Below are positions 41,301-51,125 of a DNA stretch of 64,000 nucleotides, in pieces. Below the pieces are notes generated by a model, which ran no database searches, was not told where the DNA came from, and worked only from the letters and a program-made list of their open reading frames with translations. How positions within the stretch are numbered: position 1 is the first letter of the stretch; each line of letters starts with the position of its first letter. The translations under genes were made by a program, and so were the position numbers. This DNA is from Cylicocyclus nassatus (lineage: Eukaryota > Nematoda > Chromadorea > Rhabditida > Strongylidae): NCBI GenBank assembly GCA_958299035.1, contig CATQJL010000223.1:51566302-51630301 (forward strand), written 5' to 3'.

Positions 41301-42409
41301 TCTCTTCCCCTCTCCATCTCCTCTTTTCTCATTCTCTTTCTCTCTATCAGATTTCAACATGTTTCGGGCCGGTGCTGCACATGGTGCAGCACGCACATTT
41401 GAAAAATCTTTTCAACGTTTACAGAAGGTTTTCTTTTTGTCCAAGGTTATCAAGTTAAAGGCCTAAGCTCCTACTTTTCGAAAGGGTCTGTAGAGGGGTG
41501 GAGGACATTAACGGCGACCTAATGTCCTCCACCCGTCTGTAGAGCTGTGCCATCGATATTTGTTCAGGAGATATAGGGACAAATCGAGCATCAGTTGCAA
41601 CGAAGTGCGGCAACGCGAACGACGCGTGCGACGTCGCAGCTTTTCTTATTGAATACAAAGAGAAAAACCGTAGTTTCAATAATGATGTGTATCGTGTACA
41701 ACAGAGATACTTTTGGACACAATTAGGAACTGAGTTCTTGTTCCTATCTTTTAAGAAAGCACAGAAGTTCTTCTCAGACGACAAAATTCAAACACTTCGA
41801 ATTCACTCAGAACTCTGGGTATGGATTTTATCTGACATGCTGACAACAGATGTAGCACACAATCTACGAATTAAGGTCCTTTTGTTGGATAACGGCTGAA
41901 ATTACCCTCTTTTTCACCGCGCGCGATTTCGCGGTCCGAAACGTGTTAATACTCAAAGACCAAACACGAACATATTGATGTCGCACAACTGATTCGCGTT
42001 TACACTACAGCTAAAAGGGCTGTTTTCGCTCATACAAAGAATTTATTAGCAGTGAAACACCTCACAAATTCCACTGTGTAGAAATCGTATCAATTTCGAT
42101 GACGTTTTGATTTAATTGCAGCGCAGCCTGCCTGATGTGATTAGAGAAGAAACAAGAAACATACCATCCAAAGTTCCAGCTTCATCTTTTCCAGGCACTA
42201 TATCGGCAGCAGTACGTGATCCAGAGCCTTTTCCCCATTTATCGAACTATGCAAAATTGAGTAATGAAGATTAAGAAAACGCTGATGTGATATACCTCCC
42301 ATGCTAACTTGGACACCTCCGCTTCAAGCCTTATTCCGTGCTTATACCATTCATCCAACTGCTCCCTGGCCATTTCGCATTTCTCCTGATGTAAGCGATA
42401 ATCTTCCAT
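29317..42409 (-). CDS. Tandem family copy B, function unknown (226 aa, 13 kb gene)
   Basis: Seven exons: 42409-42296, 42246-42165, 39320-39250, 39191-39084, 39005-38937, 36975-36865 and 29442-29317. Exon 2 is split by a phase 1 intron (GGATG/GTATGT ... CTCTAG/GTCGAG); all other junctions are phase 0. Blocks: EKCEMAREQLDEWYKHGIRL, FDKWGKGSGSRTA, SGEAASGKSKNVEAAKEENI, KWMDFIVGILENGAILSDKL, KLQCGMFDEESRNSPTD, KTPLLLGAINTLAMSLPW and DRRTRCETAKLFHVFAA, ending EYLAE. No stop or frameshift is seen. The gene is stretched by transposons: a piggyBac MITE and a 39 bp MULE relic in intron 2, a palindromic element in intron 4, and a LINE inside a mariner MITE in the ~7.4 kb intron 5. The last junction therefore spans a long gap and is the least secure; the exon 4 donor (AAG/GTTACC) is weak. 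Confidence 0.65.
31028..31064. repeat. Perfect 37 bp GC-rich hairpin
   Basis: CCAGTTCAAAGCGCCGC and its exact complement flank a TTC loop (17 bp stem). It sits in an AT-rich intron of copy B. No Rho-type or tail context is relevant in a nematode; it is probably a minimal foldback remnant. Confidence 0.85.
31160..31900. repeat. Two diverged tandem units (~350-400 bp) with C/T-rich tracts
   Basis: 31180-31490 and 31500-31900 share TAAGTTA..CTAGCTCT, CAAATAGCT.CA[TC]GCCA[TC]ATGCT, TTAGCTTCA, GTGCCACTAA, TTGA[AC][GT]CCACTCCAGG, then a CCCTCCCC-rich tract and CCCCGCACCCTACTGGTACAG. Non-coding. Confidence 0.7.
32415..33599. repeat. Three near-identical tandem copies, the middle one shortened
   Basis: Units start at about 32415, 32893 and 33121 (spacings 469 and 237 bp) and begin CCTTCCTTGAAAGCCTTTCT. 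The first and third are full (~470 bp, ending TTATAGAGTATGA); the middle stops at CTTATAGAAAT. Only a base or two differs, so the duplication is very recent or an assembly artefact. It lies in intron 5 of copy B. Confidence 0.85.
33880..36801. mobile_element. Mariner-type MITE split by a LINE
   Basis: 33880-34150 matches the left half of the MITE at 55141-55824 (CATCCTGTAGAGAAGCTTCA, CTCTTCGTTACTGTA, GTACGGTAGGAACTTTGAAG), and 36535-36801 matches the right half (TGTAAATCTAAGTTGAAGC, GCGCATTTTTTGGGAACACC). The LINE at about 34290-36525 lies between. The left terminus is diverged. Confidence 0.6.
34290..36525 (+). mobile_element. CR1-like non-LTR retrotransposon, 5'-truncated, one frameshift
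   Basis: The frame is open from about 34298 and continues to ~35218. It covers the last residues of the endonuclease region (LHDLIETYVPCK), then reverse transcriptase blocks EYRPISILPTP, EEQHGFIPGSSTTTQL and VVYFDLSK. One extra base near 35219-35224, inside motif A, moves the frame; it resumes as FDSVNHRMLLAKLESIGIRN and runs to a stop at 36335, with GVPQGSALSPLLFNIY, the catalytic AAYADDLKIY and a thumb region VLPILEYCSPVWNP. The 3' end is a short UTR and an (AAAAT)n tail at 36493-36525. ORF1 and most of the endonuclease are missing. Such tails and RT order fit the CR1/jockey group. The copy cannot move itself. Confidence 0.88.
37042..37759. mobile_element. 718 bp palindromic element, GGCGCTATTC family
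   Basis: Ends CTATTCCACATAAGTTGACC and GGTCAACTTATGTGGAATAG are inverse. The arms carry GATTTTGACCCCCTACCGTA, GAGAAAATGACAGTACAGTA and GGCCAAGTTTCGGGCAAATC blocks in mirrored order around a spacer at about 37355-37450 that is nearly identical to the spacer of 9961-10884. The 8 bp flanks are only partly alike. It lies in intron 4 of copy B. Confidence 0.8.
40589..41036. mobile_element. piggyBac-type MITE, 448 bp
   Basis: TTAA at 40585-40588 and 41037-41040; ends AGGCAGCGTCCCGGCAGATT and AATCTGCCGAGCCACTGCCT are inverse apart from small mismatches. The interior is GC-rich and less palindromic than its relatives. It lies in intron 2 of copy B. Confidence 0.8.
41496..41534. mobile_element. 39 bp MULE-type relic, just two inverted ends
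   Basis: GGGTGGAGGACATTA, then ACGGCGACC, then TAATGTCCTCCACCC. GTCTGTAGAG stands immediately outside both ends (41486-41495 and 41535-41544), a 10 bp duplication. The termini are those of the 146 bp element at 5585-5730, including its GGCGACC subterminal bases. Confidence 0.85.
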
Positions 42410-43690
42410 TGATAGTCGCTGCCTCAAACTGAAACTGACATTTCATGATAGATAAGAATGTTTGTTTTATATTACCACTTTTTTCATGAAGCACGGCACA
42501 CTTCGCTCGGAAGCAATTTGATAAACTGAGGGGCCTCACCGCTTTCATTATGTGAAGAATTATGATATCTCTTTCTCGAGAAACAAAATGTGCATCGCGC
42601 AAATTACATTTCCTTCCGAAACCCTCCAAATCCAATCTTGATTATTATTATGCAAAAAAAACACAAAAAATTGGGGGACTCTTCTAGAAGGATGGATGCT
42701 CGTCATATTTCTGGAATGTTGTTTTCCTTAGCGGTGGCGGTGTATTCAGAAATTTTTTTCGAAGCTTTTTAGTAAGAAAAGAGATAGCAAGAAGTTGCTT
42801 TTCTAGAAAGAGCGGTTATAGATAACTTTGAGGTTTGGAATTGATTCAGTGAGAGGAAATATACTACCAAGGTTGATATAGGTTTAAAGAAGACTACAAA
42901 TAGTACCTAACTCATATTGAATTCATTTCCTAGTACTTTTTCCACATAGCTATTCAGTTCTATAACGCATGCATATCTAGTCAAACCATCTTGTATCAAA
43001 GTACAGATCACTGCCTAATCACGCTACCAATAAAACTATTTGTACTTGAGAAAAAAAATCCCTCTAAATCTGTACTTGAGCACTGCTAAGGCACTCCCCT
43101 ACAAAACATCATGATAAGAACCCACCTCAGGTACAATAGCTCGATCCTTATGAGCAGCCCAGTCACCATCGTTGCGAAATTTGTTTTCATCGTAAACACG
43201 TGACTGTGAAGTCCTCATGAAACATGACTTGTACTTTTAGGTTCGCTGACCGGTATGCTTTCAAACCCACTGGGCTTGGTTAATCGAATTCGCAAGCTCA
43301 TACTTCGTCGGTTAATTTTTAGTCTTCTAGCGTCCTCTATTAGTTGACCGTACGGGTTAACAGTGCCTGCACTGGTCACGGCGCGCTTACATTACTTTGT
43401 TCTCAGGACGCACAAATTACAGAAATTTTGAATGCTTCCCGTATGTCGTTGTCGGAACCGGCATGAAAATTCGCCAATTGACAAATCACGGCATAAAACT
43501 CGCCAACTGACAAATCCTGGTTTACTTCAAGCAGATGGGAAGGGAGCAGCGTGTTGACCGAAGCCATTGAAAACGATATCATCAAACGTTCATGGTTGAT
43601 TTCGATTCTGCTCTTATTTGCGAAAGGATATTTTGCAAGTCTTTTGGTACTATTCCACTTAGTACAACCAAGAAACCGAAAACCGTGCAT
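42410..43690. other. Upstream region of copy B, no further gene recognised
   Basis: The presumed promoter and 5' leader of copy B; TCAGTTTGAGGCAGCG just before the start may be a trans-splice acceptor. 43120-43200 (ACAATAGCTCGATCC...TTGCGAAATTTG) resembles the flanks of A and C. The rest is unassigned. Confidence 0.35.
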
Positions 43691-44607
43691 TTCGCTAGAA
43701 GTTCGCCTAGGGAGTGAGCTTATTCGACCTGCTGATCACAAAAGTGATAATCATTTTGCATGGAAGGGCTTTTTGAGGGATTAAGGTAGTATGGGTCAAT
43801 CTCTAATTTCGTAAAACTTTGCAAATGGGGGTTCTTCAATATGCCCGAATACCATATTCATCCCACGAAAACGCCTCATGGTATGATTATGGTAGATCAT
43901 GGTATGAAGTCAGGATCTCAGAATCCGTTGAAACCTTGCATAGTGGATTCGAGCTGAACACTCTACACTTTTTCCGCACGAGAATGTCTGCCTGTATGGT
44001 TGTGTAGGTAGGGTGTCAATTCTAGATTTGGCTGGAATTTGGTCTGTAGGAGTTATCTAGCACCCTGAACATGGATGCGATATTGACCTTCTACAGTAAC
44101 GCCATTTCCTTAAGTTACAAGGGTAGATAGGTGAAAGTTCCAAATTTGCTCAAAACCTTGCCTGGAGGGGTTTTCAAGCACGCATAAAAAGTTGGTATGG
44201 TCGCTGCAACCTGTGGGGAACGCTTTATTGTGGATTCATGGTAATTTGCAGCATTTAGATAAGCATCTTTCGCGCTCAGACCAATCAAGATCCTAAAAAT
44301 CCAGGGATAGGCTTTATAAGTGAAATGAGCGTAATAATTATGATCAGCACATCGGATAACTCCCATATACAAATTTCAGGCAGATCTACGGTTTTGACCC
44401 CTCACTATATTAACTACCATAACGATACAAGAAGTTCTCGCCGAAAAAAAGTATATTATTCATAAATAACATATCAAATAACCCCCCCCCCCCTGTGCAA
44501 GAATGCGAATTCTGAGGTCCTGACCCCATGCCATAATTGTACCGTAACCTATCGACGTTTTTGTGGGGAATGAATATGGTACTGGGTCAGCAGATCGAAT
44601 AACCCCC
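43691..44607. mobile_element. Degraded GGCGCTATTC-family palindrome copies
   Basis: Scattered family blocks (GACCTGCTGATCACAAAAG, GGAGTTATCTAGCACCCTGA, ACATCGGATAACTCCC, GATTTTGACCCCTCAC-like text) occur in both orientations over ~900 bp without clean ends. A piggyBac MITE was inserted at the right edge. Confidence 0.45.
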
Positions 44608-44611
44608 TTAA

Positions 44612-45154
44612 AGGCAGCGTCCAGGCAAGATCCATCCACCCAGATTATCACATAATGGTAAAAAGGGGCCAATGAGTATCCGATCTGCTTGGTCCAATCC
44701 TTTAACGTGCCCTCTGAAAGGAGATACGAGCCTGTGATACGTATCACAAGCCGCCCCTTCGTTTCACAAACCACCCCTGAGGACGAGTGCTTACGCAGAA
44801 TGCAGTTGCATTGCAGTTGCATTGCAGTGTGCAGTACCGTAATTGTACCGTAACCTATCGGCGTTTTTGTGGGGAATGAATATGGTACTGAGTCAGCAGG
44901 TCGAATAGGTTACGGTACAATTACGGTACTGCACACTGCAATGCAACTGCATCCGTGCAGTTGCAGCTCCTCCCGCTGGCATGACGATGGGGACGAGCAA
45001 TTCGAAACTCGTCCACCTTTTGAAGAGAGGGTCCTCCAGAACCGGGTTTTTTGGGAGTTTTGAACAATTTCGATTTTACAGCTGTAATCAGGGCCACAGA
45101 AAGGCCCCAGAATGGCAGAAACATGAGAGGCGAAATTTTGCCCGGACGCTGCCT
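44612..45154. mobile_element. piggyBac-type MITE, 543 bp, with inner inverted insert
   Basis: TTAA at 44608-44611 and 45155-45158; ends AGGCAGCGTCCAGGCAA and TTGCCCGGACGCTGCCT are inverse with one mismatch. An inner inverted repeat at about 44805-44951 (TTGCATTGCAGTGTGCAGTA versus TACTGCACACTGCAATGCAA) encloses a segment at 44842-44909 that nearly repeats the host DNA just left of the element (44540-44602). Confidence 0.82.
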
Positions 45155-45582
45155 TTAAGCGAATTATCAACGAAATCCGTGTTTCTCAATTTTTGTGTAC
45201 CGGGTGGAATAGTACCGATTTTCGAACCCTTTTCATCAAAATGCATAACTCCACATCGAGGACACAATGTTAACCTTTACTGCTCGTTATACAGAGCTCG
45301 CTTAAGTTGCTAACATTAGTTTTCGACTGCTCCATCTGCTCCAGTGGATCGGATCATCTGTAAGAGCTGGGAAGAAGCAGAGATAAAAGATTGCATAGTT
45401 TGATTGACCAACTCTATAATTTCTTGACGGATTCTAAAAAATGATTATGTTTAGCGCGGAGTACAACTCAAAGTAAGGCACAAAAATAACCAGGGTCGGT
45501 AGCAATCTGATCAAATTCCGAGTTTGAAGAATTTGAAGCTGCGCATTGACTCAGAGATAATTCTGAGATTTGCTTTCAAAAC

Positions 45583-46053
45583 TCACAAGGAAAGGAAGGT
45601 TGGTCGAAGTGGCCTTTTGAAATGGGATGTATACTGCCTTGTAGAGCTTGTAAAGCTGATTCCAAATCTACCTTTGCTATCTGCTGCGGGCTTCTGGGCG
45701 AGGAGTAATGAAGGTTTTTTGTGAGTAAAAATCTGAATGCAAGAGTAGGCTAAAATCAGTCGTAAAATTTTTTATAAGGCTTAATTGGTAGTCGGGTCAC
45801 TTGGTGCAAAAAATATTCTTGATTCAAATATACCAATTCGCTGCTGCCTCATTTGAACATTGGGAAAAGCTTACGACGGATTTTATCCTGTTTTTGCATT
45901 CAGATTTTTACTCACAAAAACCTTCATAACTCCTCACCCGGAAGCCCGCAGCAGATAGCAAGGGTAGATTTGGAATCAGCGTTCCAAGCTCTACAAGGCA
46001 GTATACACTTCATTTCAAAAGGTCACTTCGACCAACCTTCCTTTCCTTGTCAG
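45583..46053. mobile_element. Inverted-repeat MITE, ACAAGG family, copy II
   Basis: Ends CTCACAAGGAAAGGAAGGTT and AACCTTCCTTTCCTTGTCAG are inverse; AAATCTACCTTTGCTATCTG is mirrored by CAGATAGCAAGGGTAGATTT. The arms meet around a ~130 bp centre. It is the best-preserved fold of the five copies. Confidence 0.85.
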
Positions 46054-46317
46054 ACCTTTCATCGCACCTCGGATTTTCTTCTGATTCTTGAGTAGCCGTT
46101 CTAAAGGCACTGTCTAGGACAAATGGGGGACGGTGGGATCTGAAAGCAGTGCGATAGCGATAGCGTGGCTCGTGACTAACGCAATAGTTGAAGTCCGATA
46201 AAAAAAAGTTTCTCCAAATTACTGTCGCTTTAGCCAGATGCCGTTTGCATTAGGATCCCACCACTCTCCAGTTGACCCATGAGCCTACAGAGCCGCGTAA
46301 GTATTAAGGCAAAACGC

Positions 46318-46386
46318 CTCGACTGGGTCGAAGACTCGAACTTTCGTAGCGCCGCACGATACGCATACCACTGGACCACGAGGGTT
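46318..46386 (-). tRNA. tRNA-like sequence, probably a pseudo-tRNA or SINE head
   Basis: On the minus strand, TGGTCCAGTGG fits the A box and GTTCGAGTC fits the B box at roughly the right distance, and CCTCG/CGAGG could pair as an acceptor stem. The B box is several bases too close to the 5' end and the anticodon stem is irregular, so a functional tRNA is unlikely. Confidence 0.25.
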
Positions 46387-46389
46387 TAC

Positions 46390-47799
46390 GCATGCCCTTG
46401 AGGGGCCTAGCGGTCAAAATATTGCTTTAAGAGTAACAAAATAAGGCGTGGATGTCCGAACCACAGTTATAGCACCTAATCCCTCGCTTCCTACGCTGAA
46501 TCATGAGTATCTTTTGAGTCAAAAAAAACAAGGAGAGTCGAATTAAAAATAATCGTTTTGGTTCCCCTAGTGCTCAAAAGCTGTGTTGGTAGCGTTCATT
46601 AGACAAATATTCATTGCATAAAATTGATATCCAACTCTGAAACATTTGAATTAATCCATTTCAGTTGTACGTTCAATCTCCTAGTTCCAGAAAACGCTCA
46701 TATTTCGGCAAAAGGTATTGGCAGATAATAAATATATTCGGAATTAACGTTTGATGCCCTTCAGAAACGCAAAGGTTTCATTCGGAAAGGCCACTTCGAC
46801 CTTATCACTACGGGTTAGAGGAAATCAAAAAATCATTTCTATTTCCAAAACGTCAAATTTCGAGTATTCCCATGATCGAAACAACAATTACGAGCATTCG
46901 AAAAGTTGATAGCAAATGGAAATATAGAGATTCGAAAATTCGGCATTCACTTTTCTATTTGAAGGTTATCGAAAATCGTATCATTCGACTTACAAATCCT
47001 TTCAAATTATTCTTGAGAGTTGCTTTTAGGACAGCCAAAGTTTTCCAGCCGTCAAAATTAGAGTCATCACCTGTCATCCTTGCCTCAAGATAACAATGAT
47101 TAAGGTTTTATGATGTTCAGGAGCACGTCATAAATCTCATAGAGAGGTAAGAGTGACTTCTGAGTTTTTTGCATGAAAAATCCAACACAGCTCGATGATT
47201 TTTGCCTGCATACATGGAGCCAATCGTAACAACCTAACAAAACGCATTGAAAAACGAATGGCATATCTGTAATTAGAAAGCCGGTTGAACGCACTGACCA
47301 ATTTTCAGCCAAAATTGTCGTTTGAAGCAATTACGGTAAGATACGGTAAATGAGCCAAGATCAGGATCAAGCAAATTTTAGAAGTATCGTGCTCGAATAT
47401 CATACCACTTCCAAAGGAAAAACGTTTCGAGAAGGTTCGATGGCTATACAATACTCGGATCTAAATTCTGAACTTGCTCAACTCTTTAAGGGAAGGGAGT
47501 GATTTTTTTTGCATGCTGATTACACTGTTCAATGTTTACTCCACCTCCACTTTGATTCCGCAATCTATATTGCTCCTTCTCACAGAAGATTTCACCCTCT
47601 TATGAAGCTTACGAATGGTCGACCGATGTCGACAGATGTATCATAAGATACAAATGAAGTTCTTATGAATGAATGGGTGTGGCGTCCATTCGTAGAAATA
47701 CCACGTAATTTGTGAAAAAAAGCAGACACACGCCGCCAAAACTGTACAGATGGCTTGTGAACATGTTAAACAACCCTCTGAAATTAGGATCAAACCCTA
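46390..47799. other. Intergenic, nothing firm recognised
   Basis: GCAATTACGGTAAGATACGG near 47327-47350 and the following text recall the GGCGCTATTC family but without ends. No gene is supported. Confidence 0.35.
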
Positions 47800-48268
47800 A
47801 GTTCTTCTATTGAAGGTCGCTGTCGCTACACTCTTTGTTCAGAATTATGGGGATGGACCCGCAAAAAATTTGAAAAACATAACAAACAATTCTGAACGGG
47901 CGCGGCTAACGAAACGTTCTTGATTCAGACGAAACTTCTGTCCCTCCTACCCCAAGAAAATTCCTCACTGGCTTAGAGATGATGCCTTTGATTAGGAAAG
48001 GTCCAGCTTCCACTTATAATGTTTGTGTGGTTGACAAAATACTTGCATTTTATTCGCACCATTGATGTCTAGATTACGGCAAAATATGTGTCTCAGCGGA
48101 TCGATATGAAGTAGTGATAAACGGTCATACAATAAGGAACGATTTGCATTTCGTAAGGATACAATTAAGGTGAGATAATGGGGTTCAAGGCTGTGACAGA
48201 TACACTGATACGTAGAATATATGGCACACAAAAGCATAATCGTGGAGCACTTCATTCATGAAAATGAA

Positions 48269-49854
48269 CTAATCCTCCAAATATTCCATGATAGAGGAGC
48301 GTACTTCTTCACGCTGAATTTTCGCGGAAGCAGCGAAAACGTGGAGTAGCTTAGCAGTTTCACAACGAGAGCGACGATCTGCGCAAGCAACATCCTGTAA
48401 GGAGAACCTTTATTGTAGATACAGTAGCATCGGACAAGCTCTAGAAAAAATCAAAAGAAATGATAAATTTCATAAAATCAGTGACCACTGATAAAACTTT
48501 CAGCCTGCACCTTCATTTTCGACAATCCTTACGAGAATTGCAAAGATTCTACTTAGACTTTGAAAAACTTGTTCTTCGTGCATCTCAACTTCTTATAATT
48601 ATTCTAATCATTTATACTAAACAGAAATTTCCCTTAATAATTCTATAACTCATATTCAGACTACGCAAAAATAATCGCCCTGCAGACGCAGTCCTTTTCT
48701 ATCAAAAAGAAAACATTTTCGACAGAGCCGGTACGGCCGAGAATTCCGAGGAGGATTTATTTAGGCCCAAAGTCTCTGCTCCCCAAATTTGATAACCAAA
48801 TTTCTTGGGAGCCTTATAGATGAGCTGGTTTTCCAGCAAACAACATCATCTATTAAAAGATCCCGCTGTCATTTTAATTGGAAAACCATGCTCAGGAGGT
48901 TTAAAAGATGGCAGCTCGTCAGAAATTATTATGTTCTCCTTTGCTTCACTACACCACAGAAGATTTCGAAACTGACAAAGCCGACACTCAATCACTAAAA
49001 ACTAAGTTTTACCCCGCGAATATTTTCAATTCTTAATTAAGTGAAATACACCTTGATACGTTTGACGACCTCGAGATGCCAGGGTACAGAGATGGCCAAT
49101 GTGCCGATCGCACTCAAAAGAAGGGGAGTCTTGACCTTCTGACGAAGGAGGAATTCCACATTTTCCTAGATAGTAACTAGAATACTGTGTAATCATTAAA
49201 GAACATTCAGGGCCCATCCCCAGCCCGTCCTAAAAATTGTGCAAATGGACAATTTGGCAAGAAAACGTACTCGACTGTAGTCATTTCCCCTCGCGCTGTT
49301 CCTGGGACGACTTTCCGTTGGCGAGTTGTGAGATTCACCACCAAAAATACCACATTGAATTTTCTGAAATTAGAATTTCTGACTATGCACAAGCGGGCAG
49401 CATTAGCGCATGACTGCCTTACAAAACTTACAAACGAAAGAACCGCTTCGTTCGTCTGAAGCTCGGTGACTGAGTTGAAGAGTTTGTCCGATAGAATTCT
49501 ATCGTTCTCCATAAGCCCCACAACAAAGTCCATCCATTTCTGAACTGAATTGTTGCACCTGAGATACTTGAGAATGTACCCGCTACAACCGTGATGTTCC
49601 CCTCCTTAGCTCCAGAGTTCTTGGGTCTTTTAACGGTTGAATCAGCAGCGGTACGTGATTCGGATTCCTGTCCCCATTTCTCAAACTGTAAATGGAAAAG
49701 ATGACGTTGAGGAGATAATCAGATCAAAGCTTTGACTTACGTGCCACGCTAACTTGGAAAGCTCCCCTTCCACCCTTATTCTTCCGCTATACCACTCATC
49801 TAGATGTTCCCTGACCACGTCACATTTTTCCAAGTGTGAGCGAAAATTCTCCAT
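48269..49854 (-). CDS. Tandem family copy C, function unknown (216 aa)
   Basis: Six exons, all junctions phase 0: 49854-49741, 49685-49590, 49539-49432, 49363-49271, 49165-49052 and 48394-48269. Exon sizes equal those of copy A apart from one extra codon in exon 2 and one fewer in exon 5. Blocks: EKCDVVREHLDEWYSGRIRV, FEKWGQESESRTAADST, KWMDFVVGLMENDRILSDKL, SHNSPTESRPRNSARG, VKTPLLLSAIGTLAISVPWH and DRRSRCETAKLLHVFAAS, ending EYLED. No stop or frameshift; donors are GTAAGT, GTTGTA, GTAAGT, GTACGT and GTGTAT. Most differences from copy A keep the protein similar, suggesting selection. No domain, signal peptide or membrane helix is recognised. This is the most compact and cleanest member. Confidence 0.8.
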
Positions 49855-50639
49855 CGATGATGATCGCTAACTTGAAAGCGAAGCTCTAAGATTTTATATA
49901 AACTCGGCTTTCCCCTTTTATTCAGCTCTACAGCTCGCAAAAGAAGCAAGCGAGAGTGGACTATTAGTAGATATTCGTACGAGAGCCATATTTGCGGAAA
50001 ACGTCCGAACAAATTGACAGTCACAATTTCAACGCGCGCATAAAAATTATACTTGAACGGGAGATGCGTGAAATATTATTGACAAGGTGTTATGTATGAA
50101 TCTTACTTTAACTGCAAGGCGATAAGATTGAAGAAGAAAAACCTACCACAAGTACGATAGCTGGACGAACTTGGACAAACTGTTGCGAAATGTGTTTGGA
50201 CCTTCTCTCAGATCACAAGACGCACTTCGTGGTGAGAACAACAGAAACACTGTACGCTGTTTTCATGAGACTTGCATCTGCAGATGTTCTCTGGGTGGTT
50301 CAGCCTGCAGAAAGAGCAATGAGTCACGACATTGGAAATGAGAGTACTAGTTACTAGAGATAAGGAAGGTTTGCTACTGAAGTTCCTCACATTATACATA
50401 CAGGCGTTTTGTGGAAGCTGGCATCTCATCAATAGGTGCAAGATACCAAATTTAATCGTCTGTCAAAAGTACTACGCATTTTTTTGCTTCCAAAAGGCAA
50501 TTGCACTTGCTTGGAATTGCAAATGACTGAACTTGTGAAAGTTCAAGCACTACTCAGAAAATGTTTTTTGGATCATCTTTTGTATAGTAGTACTCAGGTC
50601 TGCTAATTTCACTTTTCCTATGAGAACGCACCTGTTGAG

Positions 50640-51097
50640 CTCACAAGGGAATGGTCAGAAGTCGAAGTGGCCAATCCAAACAAGCTGCAAACCATTCGAT
50701 GCAGCATAGAACGCTGATTTTAAATCTGCCTTCCGTATCTGCAGAGCACCTTTGTAGGCGAAGTTATGAGCAGCTTTAATGCAGAAAAATTGTGCATAAA
50801 AATTGCGAAATTAGGCACAATTGCTATTTCAGCTCAACTTTAGGTAGGGTCATATGAACTGACCTAGCTGCATGTTTTGGTCCAACACTGAGCCGAGAAT
50901 GGCTTTGTACGGCCAAGTTTGCATTTTACATGCAGAATTTCTTAGCAAAATAATGACCTTCAACGGCTTATAATTCCGTCCACAAACGCGCTCTGCAGAT
51001 AAGAAAGACAGATTTAGAGTCAGCATTTTATACTGCATTCAATGGTATGCAGCTTGTATGGATTGGCCACTTCGACTTCTGACCATTCCCTTGTCAG
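50640..51097. mobile_element. Inverted-repeat MITE, ACAAGG family, copy III
   Basis: CACAAGGGAATGGTCAGAAG at the left is the inverse of the right end CTTCTGACCATTCCCTTGTC. Same subfamily and orientation as copy IV (52572-53030); together they flank the 1.4 kb palindrome. Confidence 0.85.
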
Positions 51098-51125
51098 CAC
51101 TTACTCACTATGGTAATGATCATAA

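Noticed and set aside
46318..46386. Functional tRNA gene on the minus strand
   Set aside because: A and B boxes are present but spacing and stems are wrong; kept only as a low-confidence tRNA-like relic.
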